Shown piece after piece: positions 35,113 through 46,956 of a DNA stretch of 64,000 nt (position 1 is the first letter of the stretch; the number at the start of each line of letters is the position of its first letter). A program made the position numbers and the translations under genes. The stretch is from positions 4,078,501 to 4,142,500 of the forward strand of contig JAJFPB010000002.1 in assembly GCA_020881915.1 (NCBI GenBank). Direction: 5' to 3'. The notes under the pieces were generated by a model. That model did not search any database, was not told the origin of the DNA, and worked only from the letters and a program-made list of their open reading frames with translations. The DNA is from Paramyrothecium sp. XJ0827 (taxonomy: Eukaryota; Ascomycota; Sordariomycetes; Hypocreales; Stachybotryaceae).

Positions 35113-36974
35113 ATGAGACAATCGTTCTGTAACTCGCCTACGGCTTATCCTGGGATGAAGAGAAGGCGCAAGATTCCTGAATTACTCGAGGTCCTTAATG
35201 TAGGAAAGGAGAGAGAGTCTTATCTTGCAAGGCACTGAGAGTATACAGTACCGTAACAGGCAGAGAGAGCAAACTTCAATTAATACTACTCCTGTCTACC
35301 ACCTGAAAATTTCCCCGTTGTCCCACAAGAAAAGGGCCGAGGGAAAGAAATGTCATCGCGTAAGCTTCTAACTATTCGAGTAGACATATGTTATACAGGA
35401 AATCGGCAATATTGTAACTATACAAGTCTTCCATAGTATAGCTGGAGCAAGTTCTCTACTTTCCTTCGTTAAAGGCGTCTTTAGGCCTCTTAAAACCTTC
35501 ATTTCGTCTTCTTTGTCTTTCGCCATTATCAGATAAATGACAAGAAACATTCAACTATTAGGAAATTTATTTGGTTAATCGAGTAAAATAGCGCCTGACT
35601 AGCAAGACGATACGTCCGGAAACAATGCCTACGCTTACCTCGGCGTCACCGCCCCTTTTGGGCTTCATTCACATAGTATTGCGGAATGGACATTTCGAGC
35701 GATGTATTCGGCCACAAAAGAGAGTGCAGAGAGTGAATGAAGTTGGGAAGTTCAAATTGTTTTATTGTGTAGGCAGGATGCGTAAATATCATTACGAATT
35801 GACAATAATACCGAGCACACTGAGCATACATAGCTTTTCATTCTGCAGACTTAGCAAATCTGGCCAAATCCAATCGACACCTTCACAGCAATAGCGCTTG
35901 GTCTCAAAGTCCAATTAAGCTTGGTTTGAGTCCATATTGCGCATGACTACCTTTTTGTGCGGAAGCCAATCTCGAAATGGACAGGATGAACTCCGGCCAG
36001 CTACCAATAGTATCGTCAACTACATACGACGACACAGGTTCAAACCTTAGAATTACAGCTGCAGGTTACTGCAACAAATAGCAATGATACCAGCTAGAAA
36101 GAACACTGGCTCGGTAATCCTAGCAGGAATACCCGTGGACTATCGCTGTAAGGCTTCCTATTCCGCAGAACAAACGTGGACATCTTACATGCTTAAAACA
36201 ACCATACCTCAATACATAATTCCTTTCTTGCTCAAGGCGCAAATCTAGATTTCTGGCAACGAGGAGAAGAAGGCGGGACAAGGTCGGCAGGAGGCATGCT
36301 CAAAAATCAATCCTCCAAGTCAAATACTGATTACTCCAGGTCGTGAAATTGAGTGTATTGAATGCTCGGGCGCTCCAAATCTCAAGTTCGTTGACTTTCA
36401 ATGCTATGTTAGCTTTTCCTCTTTCAATTGCTGTCTTGAAGTCAGGGAGTGAAGAAGCCATATTTGTTGGAACTGACCCTAATCAGCCCAGATAAGGTTC
36501 AGGCAGCTGATGGCGCAAAGAAGGAGGTATTGAGCAAAGCATCCATTTCAGCCCCCGAATACTGGCAAATGACGCGTCTCGGGCAATCCCCGAGTGCGCC
36601 TGGTTGGGCGGTAAAGAACCACGAAATGACCTGCCTAATAGAGAGTCTATACCGCTCACAGAAATAAAACTGCTTAAATGATATAAAGCTTGAATCAAGA
36701 GAGAAAAGTGCAGTTGGCATGTTAATAAGTGAATACTAAGAGTGTGCTAAACCACGATTAGAAGGTGACACTCATTGTGGCAGCATACTGAACAAGGATT
36801 ATCAGGATCTTCAGCACCTGGATGGGGCGCTACAATTGCTATCTATAGCTTGGCGGATGACGAATGAATTGCGTGATATTCTCGTATGTAGATGGTGTAA
36901 ATATTTAAGGGGAAGTAGTCACCTGCAAATACATACACTACACCTTAGCAGACTCTCGAACGGCCCTAAACGAC
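35113..36974. other. 1.9-kb gene-poor region
   Basis: AT-rich with no gene seen on either strand. The end near 36890-36960 (GTAAATATTTAAGG) is the probable promoter of the following protease. Confidence 0.5.
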
Positions 36975-38210
36975 ATGGCTTACAAGTCGATTAAGTTTAT
37001 TTTTGCGCTGACAGGTTTTGCAGCAGCATTGCCGGCAAGCCAGATAGATGTAGTGCCGGGGAAATTCATTGTGACCTTGCAACCTGATGCGGAGCTTGAT
37101 TTAGATTTGCATACTCGTTGGGTTTCGGAAGTCCATGCCCGAAGTCTCCAACGACGAGCTGGTAATATTCTTGGAGTTGAGAAAACCTTCAATCTCCCAG
37201 GATTCCGTGCTTACTCTGGATCTTTTGATGATGACACAATAGAAATCATCAAGGCAAACACCAGCGTGAGTCCAAAAAGCTGTCATCATGGAAAGCCTAG
37301 CCTAACTAGCAGGTATCAGGTTTTGCGCGTCGAACCGGACAAAGTCACCCATTTGGCTTCTACTATAACCCAACAAAACCCGGGATGGGCCCTTTCGGCG
37401 CTTTCGAACGCTTTTCCTCCTTCGCCAAACTCTTCTTACTTATATGATTCGAGCGCTGGTGAGGGTACCTTCTCTTATATTTTCGACACTGGAATTCTCC
37501 TGGAGCATGTCGAGTTTGAAGGGCGGGCAGTCGCTGGAATTCGCCCATACACTGGTGCAACTGATTTGCTGCACGGAACTCTCGTCAGCGCCATCGTCGG
37601 AGGCGCCACATATGGCGTGGCTAAGAAAACGACGTTGATTGACGTGCAAGTAGCCGGTACTAATGGAGGGACACTTACCGCAATCCTTGAAGGTATAAAC
37701 TGGGCCGTCAACGATATTGTTTCAAAAGGACGCGTTGGCAAGACTGTGGTCAACATGTCTCTCAGTACTGTCAACTCGCCCACCTTCAACAACGCTGTCC
37801 AAGCTCTGATTAATGCCGGTGTGCCGGTTGCTGTTTCTGCTGGAAATAGCAATGCAAATGCATCCGAATGGTCTCCTGCAAACCACCCACAGGTCATTAC
37901 TGTAGGAGCTAGTGATAGGAACTACCGTCGAGCATCTTTCTCCAACTGGGGCCCTGCTGTGGATATATTTGCTCCTGGTGTTGCAGTCACGACGGCGGGA
38001 TCATCTTCTCGTAATGCTAGCTACACTAGTAGCGGTACCTCGGAGGCAGCTCCATACACTGCTGGCGTTGTGGCTTATCTTTTGGGGCTCGAAGGGCCTC
38101 GTACACCCGCCGAGGTGACGAACAGGCTTCTGGACTTGGCCATCAAAGACGTGATTCAGGACACTAGAGGCTCGGCGAATTTTCACCTGTATAATGGTAT
38201 TGGAAAGTAG
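36975..38210 (+). CDS. Proteinase K-like subtilisin (S8) with I9 propeptide
   Basis: Two exons, 36975-37265 and 37320-38210; the 54-nt intron is a multiple of three without stops, so the frame also reads through unspliced. Splicing joins IKANTS to VLRVEPDKV, restoring the normal end of an Inhibitor_I9 propeptide. The 393-residue product has a signal peptide, propeptide and catalytic domain with D153 (YIFDTGI), H182 (LLHGTLVSAI), the oxyanion Asn in VSAGNSNANAS and S338 in SSSGTSEAAPYTAG. This is the oryzin/proteinase K class, secreted and broad-acting. SGTSEAAP replaces the usual SGTSMAAP and HGT is preceded by Leu rather than the usual Gly, mild departures that do not remove the triad. Confidence 0.92.
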   Translation: MAYKSIKFIFALTGFAAALPASQIDVVPGKFIVTLQPDAELDLDLHTRWVSEVHARSLQRRAGNILGVEKTFNLPGFRAYSGSFDDDTIEIIKANTSVSPKSCHHGKPSLTSRYQVLRVEPDKVTHLASTITQQNPGWALSALSNAFPPSPNSSYLYDSSAGEGTFSYIFDTGILLEHVEFEGRAVAGIRPYTGATDLLHGTLVSAIVGGATYGVAKKTTLIDVQVAGTNGGTLTAILEGINWAVNDIVSKGRVGKTVVNMSLSTVNSPTFNNAVQALINAGVPVAVSAGNSNANASEWSPANHPQVITVGASDRNYRRASFSNWGPAVDIFAPGVAVTTAGSSSRNASYTSSGTSEAAPYTAGVVAYLLGLEGPRTPAEVTNRLLDLAIKDVIQDTRGSANFHLYNGIGK

Positions 38211-38526
38211 AATACAAATGCACATTTGGACCGGGCTGCGAGGCTGAGCAAAGATGTTTGGATAACCTCAATAAACAACTATTTACGTTGCGCGCTGGTA
38301 CGTAATCTATGACCACTGCTGGGAACGATTCTGAGGCAAGTTTTAATACGGTGTACAAGTACTGGGCACGACCAATCCGTCTGCATTAAGTCGGCCATCT
38401 TCAAGGCTTCTTACTGAAAGGTTCCAATGCTACGACATTTCTATTTCTCGATATGATTTGTGAAGGTATGTTTTGTTCGTCGCCAATGACTAACTCGCCG
38501 CGCTTGATTTAATACTGGGAGCCCCG

Positions 38527-38934
38527 TTGGTCAGACGAGGCCTAAATTATTTCATTTATCGACTAGCAGATCCAGTAATATGTTTCAAACTGTGCCACCC
38601 ATACACGTATAAAGCATACACATCTATAGGTCTTGAGACAGTCTGGGCGAATGAGGGCGATATCGCCGACCCTGCTACTATTGCAGAGGTGGCGGATGTA
38701 TCTGGATTACAGGGCCGTGGACTTCTCGAAAAAGCCAAGGAAACTTAGTTTGAAGAGCAGGAGACCTTGTATACCAAGGAGGCCGAATCAAGCAGATTTT
38801 TCGGGGCACCCATTTATCTCTATCGAGACGAGTCTTTTTGGGGACAGGATCGACTGGATATGCTGGATGATGTAATCAGAAGTAAGAGGGAACCAATTCA
38901 TCTACCAAGTAAGGGCATCTTTGATTCGGCTTGA
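38527..38934 (+). pseudogene. GST-kappa / HCCA-isomerase C-terminal remnant
   Basis: The frame reads GLETVWANEGDIADPATIAE, then LQGRGLLEKAKE, a TAG at 38746-38748, then in the same frame SSRFFGAPIYLYRDESFWG and QDRLDMLDD, ending at TGA 38932. This is the C-terminal half of the 2-hydroxychromene-2-carboxylate isomerase / GST-kappa (DsbA-like) family, whose ends have the pattern G-P-F-WGQDRL. The N-terminal thioredoxin-like half with its catalytic residue is not found upstream, so the copy is truncated as well as interrupted. The 316 bp between the protease at 38210 and this remnant hold nothing recognisable. Confidence 0.75.
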
Positions 38935-39392
38935 AATCTTATTAATAGAAGGAAACAACATGGCATTGCGTGAGCAATGAGAATATTTAGTGATGTAAGA
39001 TTAAAAAACATCCCCGTCTAGCGAGTGGATTATCCCAAATGTCTCGACCCGAATATCGGCTGAAAAACAACCCCATTTATTGAAGGAGAGCACACTTCAA
39101 ACCAGGTCGACTGAAGAGACAATCTCTCGCCAGAATTGCCACAGATGATTATGATGAGCGGAAGACAACAGAATGACAGGCGAAATGGGTAGAATTGCCC
39201 AATGAGTTCTCTCAGTCAGAGCAGAGCAGACTCGGATAGATTTAGCAAATCGCGTCTCAAAATGGAAACCAACAATGCCCGTATCGAGACCATTTTCCAA
39301 TGATATACCGTGTTTCACACACTTTCCCCAATACATTGAATAATCGCCACTTAAACCACAGCAATCAGCTGACTTATTTGATGTTATCCATC
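38935..39392. other. Intergenic, nothing recognised
   Basis: Gap between the isomerase remnant and the 3' end of the amidase gene; only short frames. Confidence 0.5.
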
Positions 39393-41363
39393 TTATTTAA
39401 CGCTTGGGAAAAGTCTCCTACCCGCAGCGACGGGCCGAAGGATGCCTGCTTCTTCGAGGTCCTTAACCAGGTCCGCAAGCACATAATCACAACCCCTCGC
39501 CATTCTTAAGGTCATTGTCACAGGCAAATACTCTGTTGTCAAGGTCTTAGTGCTATTGTACGGAACCTCTCCAATAGGGACCACGACTTCGGGCACACCT
39601 GCCATGACTGCTACGGACGAATCGTCGAATCCAAGAGGCGGCTGGGTAGGAGCATCGAAGTACGTATCGCGGTAGGAAGGTACCCCCACGGACCAGGGGT
39701 AAATGTACAGTCCTTCTGAGCACGATTCAGGATGGTGACGTCCGTAGCCTTCAGTCTCGTACCACGTCTTGAACATGGAGATGTTACGAAGGGCTTGCGC
39801 GTAGACATCGTCAGTTGCATGAATCTGTCCCCATTGCCAACGTGCGAGAGGACCTGGATTAATGTATGGCTGACGACCGTCAAATTTTGCTGCGTAGTCT
39901 TCAAAGAAAGGTCTGCCATGTTGCTGCCATTGATCGTGGGAGACGAAAACGCCGTAGGTTAGATGCAACATACTGTTCACATCTGCGGGTCTGTCGCCAC
40001 GAGTTTCCTCCCATAATTCTGTGTAATTACCCGGAATCGACTCTGCTTGCAAGAAGCCCTCTAGGTTCTTCACAAAGGTGGATATCGCGGCTGTTGCCTC
40101 CTCGCTGGTCTCTCCGCCGGTCCAAGCACCGCCCTCAGAAGTCGAGCGGTAAACCTTCGAAGGATATGAGGTGTAGTTGGACTTGAAATTAGGATACCAT
40201 GCTTGAGTCGTTTTGGCCCAAACGACTCCGCTTCGAGCAAACATACCAGCAGTATCCGAGACGGGACTGAGAGGGATGACGTGCTCGAGCGAGATGGCAC
40301 CAGTAGAGGGACGGTTACCATAGAGACCCTGGGCACCGGCAGGCCCGCGCATTGAACCACCCGTGTCACTGCCAACTGCGAGATCAAGCCATTCGTATGC
40401 ACCAATTCCCGCGCCTGGTCCCGTCGAGGATCCACTCGGGTCTTGATATCCGTCACCACGAGGGTTGAATGGCGCATGAAGATCAACCCAGTCAGCCGTC
40501 ACGCGATCACCGTTGGCGAATTGAACCGTACCCATTTTACCCACAAGTACGGCGCCAAAGTCGATCAGACGTTGTATCGAGGGTGCTGTATTGTTTTGTT
40601 GGCCATAAAGATAAAAGTAGGCGCGATTCCCACCACTCGTGCCCACACCCTTGACGTGAAAGATGTCCTTGACACCAAGTCGCAGCCCAGCGAGTGGTTT
40701 CTCTTTTGATGCTTCGTAATATAGGCGCGAGGGGACAGCGATACTCTTGGCCATCACATTCTCCGTCACGGCGGGCAGAGTCGTGTAACCCCCTTCTTCA
40801 TCACTGATAACTCCCTGAATGAAGGCGAGATAATCGTCATCATACAGTCGGTGCGCTTTGTATATGTTTCCGTTTGCGGCCGATACAAAGTAAGGTCCCT
40901 TGGGGATGTTTGGGGCGAGGGATCCGGTCATGAAGCCCTGGGATTGCTGTGTCAAGCTGTTTGAAGACACGAACAAAATGTTACCGATACTGTCAAGGTA
41001 ACCATCTATGCTTGTCGGGTTGACAACAATTTGATTTGTTTCGGTTGAACGCAGGTAGATGGTACGTAAAAAGGCAGGCTGAAAGACGTCGTCATCGGCA
41101 TCGTATTGAGTCGTCAGGTTGAGAAGCTCATCCGCCAGAAAGTCTTTAGAAGAAGTCTCCAAAATTGTCAACGGAAATAGATCATGGCCTGGGATCTGAG
41201 CAGCGGCAAGCGCGGCTCGTTTGGTGCAATTACTGCCGAATTGACCGACTGGAATACCGCCCGCGTAGTAAGAGATGCCTTCAAGCTGCACTACTCGTCC
41301 TTGATCGACTAAAGTTGCAGCAGCGCCGCAAGCCGCCGTAAGGAGGCCGAACGAAGACCACAT
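39393..41363 (-). CDS. Secreted amidase-signature family protein
   Basis: Single exon, 656 residues. The N-terminal signal peptide is [19 protein letters not shown]. Residues 20-200 form an extension seen in a fungal subgroup of amidases; the amidase signature domain follows with the Ser-cisSer-Lys triad: K232 in [10 protein letters not shown], the cis-Ser in [12 protein letters not shown] and nucleophile S337 in [12 protein letters not shown]. It hydrolyses an amide bond; substrate cannot be told. On the minus strand a TATAAATA element at 41444-41451 lies about 80 nt before the start. Several NXT/NXS sites (NYT, NNT, NST) fit a secreted glycoprotein. Confidence 0.9.
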   Translation of the reverse strand: MWSSFGLLTAACGAAATLVDQGRVVQLEGISYYAGGIPVGQFGSNCTKRAALAAAQIPGHDLFPLTILETSSKDFLADELLNLTTQYDADDDVFQPAFLRTIYLRSTETNQIVVNPTSIDGYLDSIGNILFVSSNSLTQQSQGFMTGSLAPNIPKGPYFVSAANGNIYKAHRLYDDDYLAFIQGVISDEEGGYTTLPAVTENVMAKSIAVPSRLYYEASKEKPLAGLRLGVKDIFHVKGVGTSGGNRAYFYLYGQQNNTAPSIQRLIDFGAVLVGKMGTVQFANGDRVTADWVDLHAPFNPRGDGYQDPSGSSTGPGAGIGAYEWLDLAVGSDTGGSMRGPAGAQGLYGNRPSTGAISLEHVIPLSPVSDTAGMFARSGVVWAKTTQAWYPNFKSNYTSYPSKVYRSTSEGGAWTGGETSEEATAAISTFVKNLEGFLQAESIPGNYTELWEETRGDRPADVNSMLHLTYGVFVSHDQWQQHGRPFFEDYAAKFDGRQPYINPGPLARWQWGQIHATDDVYAQALRNISMFKTWYETEGYGRHHPESCSEGLYIYPWSVGVPSYRDTYFDAPTQPPLGFDDSSVAVMAGVPEVVVPIGEVPYNSTKTLTTEYLPVTMTLRMARGCDYVLADLVKDLEEAGILRPVAAGRRLFPSVK

Positions 41364-42480
41364 CTTCCAATATAATAACCGAGGGATGACGATGGACAGA
41401 ACTGTTAATGCCTTTGCATGGTTTTGGTGACCCTACATACACGTATTTATAGACAATGAAAAACACAACGTCCTCTCACAATCGGCATCATGAGATAGCC
41501 AATCTCAGAATGTCTGAACAATAGCGATTTGCTAACCAGTGAACTTAATCTCGCTCCTGATAGCAAGATAATTATATTCAAGGAATGAGCTGAGCTTCTG
41601 GTATTGAACCTGTCTAGTTGTCAGCCGGCTGCATGAACTAGCGGCTCTAGAGTAGAAAATTGGGGCTCTGTCATTCCACAAGTCGCACTTCTTGGCTGTT
41701 AGCTTGATGTCTATCAATTAAATCCGATGTGGCCGGTATTTTTTTGGTTGAGATACGATAACCATTCACCTCCCCACTTAACATGTGTGGAGCCGATACC
41801 GGCTTTGTTATCTACAACAACAGAGAGACAAACTAGGTACACTGCTATTCCATTTTCCAGACCCGCGCCCTCGGAGGGTCGTGCCGATAACTGCCGAACA
41901 CTGTCGGGCTCATCTTTAAGAAGTCCAGCTGTTATTCACGACATGCTGTAGTTTGTTCTTGGGCGTTGCCAGCTCGATAGGTTGAGCGAAGCAATGATAT
42001 GATAAATACTCCTCAATTGTTTCGTTGATGCGTCGAGGCTTTATAGTATGAGTTAAATTACAAAAGCTCAAAACCGGAATGCTGCAACCGTTGAAAGCAT
42101 GACAAGAATAGGCAAGATGACGATGGCTTTGATTTCGTCAGCATCAGTCCCTAGATTGCACCAATTGAGGGACTGCTTGCAACAACCACCAGCCACACAG
42201 TATCCGATGCACAAATGCACATGGCGGCATTGCGATACAGCAAAGTGCGGAGTCAATTTTTGATTTCCTTGCGGGGTATCTGGTAGATTCCGTGGTAATA
42301 ATGTAGCCTCGCGAAGCCTCATCAGCCTTCCTGGTCTACAATTTAAGGTGACATTACGATATTGTCTTCAAGAGGGTTTTCCAAGTTGATTTGCCAATTA
42401 CTATAATAAACAAGTCGATAGCCAAGGGTACTCTCCCGGTGCTGAGCTCGAAACATCGCTCTCACTAGACGATCGTAGAC
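41364..42480. other. Divergent intergenic region
   Basis: Between the minus-strand amidase and the plus-strand class II aldolase gene, so it holds both promoters. No gene seen. The amidase TATA element is at 41444-41451. Confidence 0.5.
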
Positions 42481-43412
42481 ATGACGACAACAACTACTAC
42501 ACAGACACACGGGGTTTCCGCCCAGACAGCCACCATAGAATCTGGCGGGCTCAAGATCACAGAGGCACAGAAGATTCATTGTATTCCTACTCCAACTACT
42601 GTCGAGTCGCAGCGACAGTGGCAGCTGGAACAAATGGCTGGTGCCTTCCGCATCTTCGCCAAGCTCGGCTTTGCTGATGGTGCCAGTGGACATATCAGTG
42701 TGAGAGGTAAGTGACATTCTCCAAATTAATGTGCCTAGTACTGATCTTGTCAGATCCTGTTCAGTCAGACACCTTCTGGATCAACCCATACGGTGTCGCC
42801 TTCGGGCTCCTCAAAGTATCAGACATGGTCCATGTTAATGCAGAGGGTAATCGTGTTGGCGGCGCGAACCTGCCGGTAAACAAAGCTGGCTTTATCATCC
42901 ATAGCGCCATTCACGAGGCTAGGCTAGATATTAACGCAGTCTGCCATATGCACAGCCCTTACGGCCGAGCATGGAGCACGTTTGGCAAACCAATCGAGAT
43001 GCTGAACCAGGACAGTTGCGTGTTCTACCATGATTTATCCGTTTATACCTCGTTCGGCGGCGTTGTTTTTGCTCCCGAAGAGGGCAAGAGAATTGCTAAC
43101 GCACTCGGACCCAGCAATAAGAACGTTATTCTACAAAACCATGGTACACTAACGTGCGGCGGCACGGTTGCGGAGGCAGCGGCCTTCTTTATTGCATTAG
43201 AGCGCTGTTGTCAAACTCAACTACTGGTAGAATCGGTAGTCAACCCAAGCAGCGTCGGTGGAGCTGTCAGCGGCTTGTCGAAGACCATTGTATCGCAAGA
43301 GGAGGCAGAGTACACAAAGAAGGGGACAGGCAGTCCAGAGGTCATGTATATGCAATTCGTGCCGGAGTATCAGCTAATACTCAAGGAGTCTGGAGGAGAC
43401 TTCCTATTATGA
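42481..43412 (+). CDS. Class II aldolase/adducin domain protein
   Basis: Two exons, 42481-42706 and 42754-43412, give 294 residues. The zinc-site histidines are seen in VCHMHSPYGRAWSTFGK and the later ILQNHGTLTCGG, both diagnostic of the class II aldolase/adducin head domain; ASGHISVRDP is the usual substrate loop. No signal peptide, so probably cytosolic. Members cleave or epimerise sugar phosphates or decarboxylate small acids; the exact reaction cannot be told. The N-terminus MTTTTTTQTHG is low complexity. Confidence 0.9.
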
Positions 43413-45547
43413 GTACTCGGAGCATTGTAGGTGGAGTTGAGAAAAGACAGGGGTTTGGAATTAAGAATGGATTCTGGGGATACCAGTTGCCGCCCAAGTT
43501 ATTAGCATTTACAATGGCAACTATAAGTATTCTTTGATCCCATGGCTTGCCACAGTGTTCCTTGGACTGCTCACAGGCAGATTACACCTCTTCCAAGACA
43601 ATGAGTGTTTCCTGATTGAGCTATTTAAACGTTCATCTAACAACACGACCGGCGCGAAATTCGATGCAGAACAGCTTTCAGCATATCATGACGAGTTTCA
43701 TGGTCGAATAACGCAGTCAGGAAAAACATAGAGTAGAATTTGTTGTGCTTCACGTTCTTCATGTTCGCCACCAAACGACCCGCAGCATAGCCAACCGCTC
43801 TACTGCTCTGAGAGTAATTTGTTTGTGAAGATGTCAAAAGTTCTCTCGAAAACACCAATGGCAAGAGTCAACTCATGGACTAGAGGTACATCAAGAAGTC
43901 GGAAGAGCCCCGCCCAAGCATAGCATATGAGCTTTTGACACTTTTGTTGCAATATAAGTTCAGGGCGCACTAGGTAAACAAATTGTTCGCGCAGCTGGTC
44001 TGGCTTGACTTATGCCTCTCATTTGCGTTAGCGCTCCCGTGACATTTCTTGATACCATGAAACGCCTCAGGGCAGGGAAGATGCGCAATGCTCTCTACAT
44101 CTGGGTATGGTACATTTAGGGGTCAATCTAAAATAGGCCGAATCCCTGGTTTTGTCGTGTTTCTTAAGCTCTCCATTGAATAAGTTCCAATCCATATCAA
44201 GGTGGGCACGGTTCTAAGCTCACAACTAATAGCCACTCAGTGTGTGAACCGTGGGCAACAGGTAAAATCCATTGTGCATGCATTTTAATACTTAGCAAAA
44301 TGGGAGACTTCTCAAGAGTTCTCATCTCGTAAACAGACATACTTTATGATTGCACTTTTCATGCGGCGGACTTGTTGTTCTCATGATGCGTTACTAGCCC
44401 TCGTGGCCTTATCTGAACCTTTGGACATCAAAAACGCATGTTGTGATCTTTCACCTATTTGTTCTACGATTTAGTTAGCAAAAGCGAGACAGTCTATTAT
44501 CCTGCTCCAATCTACCAAGGAAACAGATGCAAAAGAACGAATGCTTCCAAGTGATGCGGCGAGAGCGACTACGCTTCACGTCCTACCCATTGCTTATACT
44601 CTTGTCCACATCATGGTATTTTTGAACCTCTACAAGCTGTTCATTAATGCCAATGTCCCTCATTCTGTCATATGGTGCAATATAGAACGAGCCAGTCTAC
44701 CTGTCACACGTCTGCTAGTACGTTCCAAACCAGTAATGTTTTTGAAACTCTTTCAACCACTACATAAGTGGCCTAAGCTGTTCAAACTCAAATTGGGGAA
44801 AGATGTAACTCGAGATGCCAAGGCCAAAGATGGGCATGTATCTTCTGTTGCTTAATGGCCTATAGTGTTGCTTCTCTACCCCTACCCGTGGTTTTTAAAC
44901 CTGGTTTCTCAATCGCAATCGCGTGGCAAAGGATTTTTTTCATAGCGCGAGTTGTCCCTTTGGACGACAATATAGTACTGGTAAGCGTCAAATCTTTGAC
45001 CATTCACCAGATTGGTCCAGGCTCCGAATGGGCAGGTGCGGCAGTCAAGCAAAGCGGTGATTCGGAGTTTGACCATATTATTGCCCACATACTGGGCCAG
45101 GTAAGCAGATTGTAGCTGGATGTTTCTGTTGTTATTATTGCACAACCAGCCCGAATCCGTGTGAGAGTATGAGGTACGCACGCATTGCAAGCATTGACGC
45201 CGTAGTTATCACAAAGACCCTTTATGTATTTATGCTCTTTATTCATAAATATAACATTATCTGCGACCTGACCGTTGACAGCAACGGAAGGCCTACGTTC
45301 CTTGCATCATGGCAAGCCACCATTGTTCTAAATTTTTGACCTCTAGCTGCCTGACACTGATCCTTCATCTCTGTTTATAACACATGTCAATAGACTAGTC
45401 CGCAGCAGACTGTGATTTATTTGGCAACTGGCCATGCAATGACCATCGAAGGAGGGTGCCTCGAGCCCTGCAGCTTGAACTCGGAGTTAATTTCGCGGGC
45501 CTGGTGTATCATTGCATTTTTTCAGGTGCCATTTAGCATAGGACATC
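43413..45547. other. 2.1-kb gene-poor region
   Basis: AT-rich; no supported gene on either strand. The open frames at 43534-43731 and 44541-45115 have no family features or codon bias. Confidence 0.5.
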
Positions 45548-45847
45548 CTAAACATGGGACATCTTCAGAGGATGGCTGGGATCTTGGCTAGTATCCTCAA
45601 CGGTGCTGTACAGCGTCACTGGCTCAGAGCCTTTGACAAACACGTTGGGCCACTCCATCTCCGACACAGAATAGGGCAGGCCGTTGAACTAGTTTTGTGT
45701 CTCACTGTTTGCGTCTCACTGTGAGCCCGGAGAGTAAGCTGTGGCGCTAATTGGGCCATGAGATATGACAACGTACTCACGTCTACAAACCGTCAACGTT
45801 ACTGCGTAGGTATAAGCCAGGATAGCTGTGACAGCTTTCGTAAGCAT
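45548..45847 (-). CDS. Possible small secreted protein, or its remnant
   Basis: A minus-strand ATG at 45847 begins a hydrophobic, signal-peptide-like stretch (MLTKAVTAILAYTYAVTLT). After an intron ending at an AAACTAG acceptor, the reading FNGLPYSVSEMEWPNVFVKG continues for about 46 residues to TAG at 45548-45550 and looks like real coding sequence. The obvious donor (GTGAGT at 45780) is one base out of phase with the acceptor; donors GTAACG or GTTTGT a little upstream would be in phase. It is therefore either a small secreted-protein gene with a non-standard donor or a decayed one. Family not recognised. Confidence 0.3.
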
Positions 45848-46956
45848 CTTTCGTTCGAGATGGTTTCAAGGTCGCTTTTCAATATTGAGAAATGCTCATT
45901 TGATTTTGGATGAGGACAGTAGGCTGATTGCGCCCTAAAACTGGGGAAAAGAGGCGAGAGACTGAGGATCTTATAGTAGTGAATATCTTTCAAGAGGTTG
46001 CTTGAATCCACTAATGGATCCCTTGTGTGTCAAACTGTGGCATTCAAGTACGTCCAGTTATTCTATCCATACCCGGGGTCCTCGCTCATGAGTCATGTCT
46101 ATGACACCATGCCCAAGTGAAATACATAACCCCATCCTCTCAGCTTGAGGATCCTAGGTCTAAGCGAGAAATTACAAAAAGCTCGAGCAAGGCTAATATG
46201 TAATCTAAACCAGATTTGCGAGTATATTCCAGTAGCAACGCATGCTACTACTAGCTTATACTTGGGAGTTATGACACAACTCATGTTGACGGCTTGAAAA
46301 GTGCGAACTTCTTTTTGGAAGCTTAAAGCTTATATCATTAGTAGCTGAAAGCTACTTGAGATTAATAGGTTTATTGGCTGCAGGCGACAAGACTATTGTA
46401 TGCGAGAGGCATTAATTGTCCGGTGCATGGACTACTTAACTTTATTGGACCAGAAACGACACGGGCTAGGATGCTACTGGCCGTTTGCCAAATTTGGAAG
46501 TAAAGCCGGACTCAAGTTGATGGTTGCGGCAGTCATGCGGCCTTATCTCTGAAAAGCTCCTATCTAATTCCTATCTCTTAATTTCCTCCTTCCTATTCGG
46601 CTACGTGATATTGCATCACAGGGTACCCATTGTTCAGAGGTGCCTGTTAAGGACTGCCTTAGTAATACTACTGTAACATTGCGGGGTAGATGTTCCATGA
46701 TCTTCGTTCTGGTGGTTGCTCAGCTGATGTAGTGAAGCCTATCGCAACCTCACGCAACAAATTGTGGCGCATTTGGACGGAGGAAAGTTAGCGATAGGTG
46801 GTGCAAGGTAAGGCTCGGTATCGAATTCGATAACAGTAGCAAGACGCTCAACATAAAAATAGAACCAGGGCAAGTATAAATCAGTACATTTAGTCTCATT
46901 CAACTTAGAAGTTGACAGCAACATCGTTGGTGTGTCTATCCATACCATTGCTAAAC
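45848..46956. other. Intergenic, S1 protease upstream region
   Basis: No gene seen. TATAAA at 46875-46880 is 82 nt before the protease start codon and is the likely TATA box. Confidence 0.5.

Noticed and set aside
36036..36052. GGTTCAAACC, tRNA B-box-like
   Set aside because: No matching A box, acceptor stem or anticodon arm at the right distance; not a tRNA gene. No tRNA was found elsewhere either.
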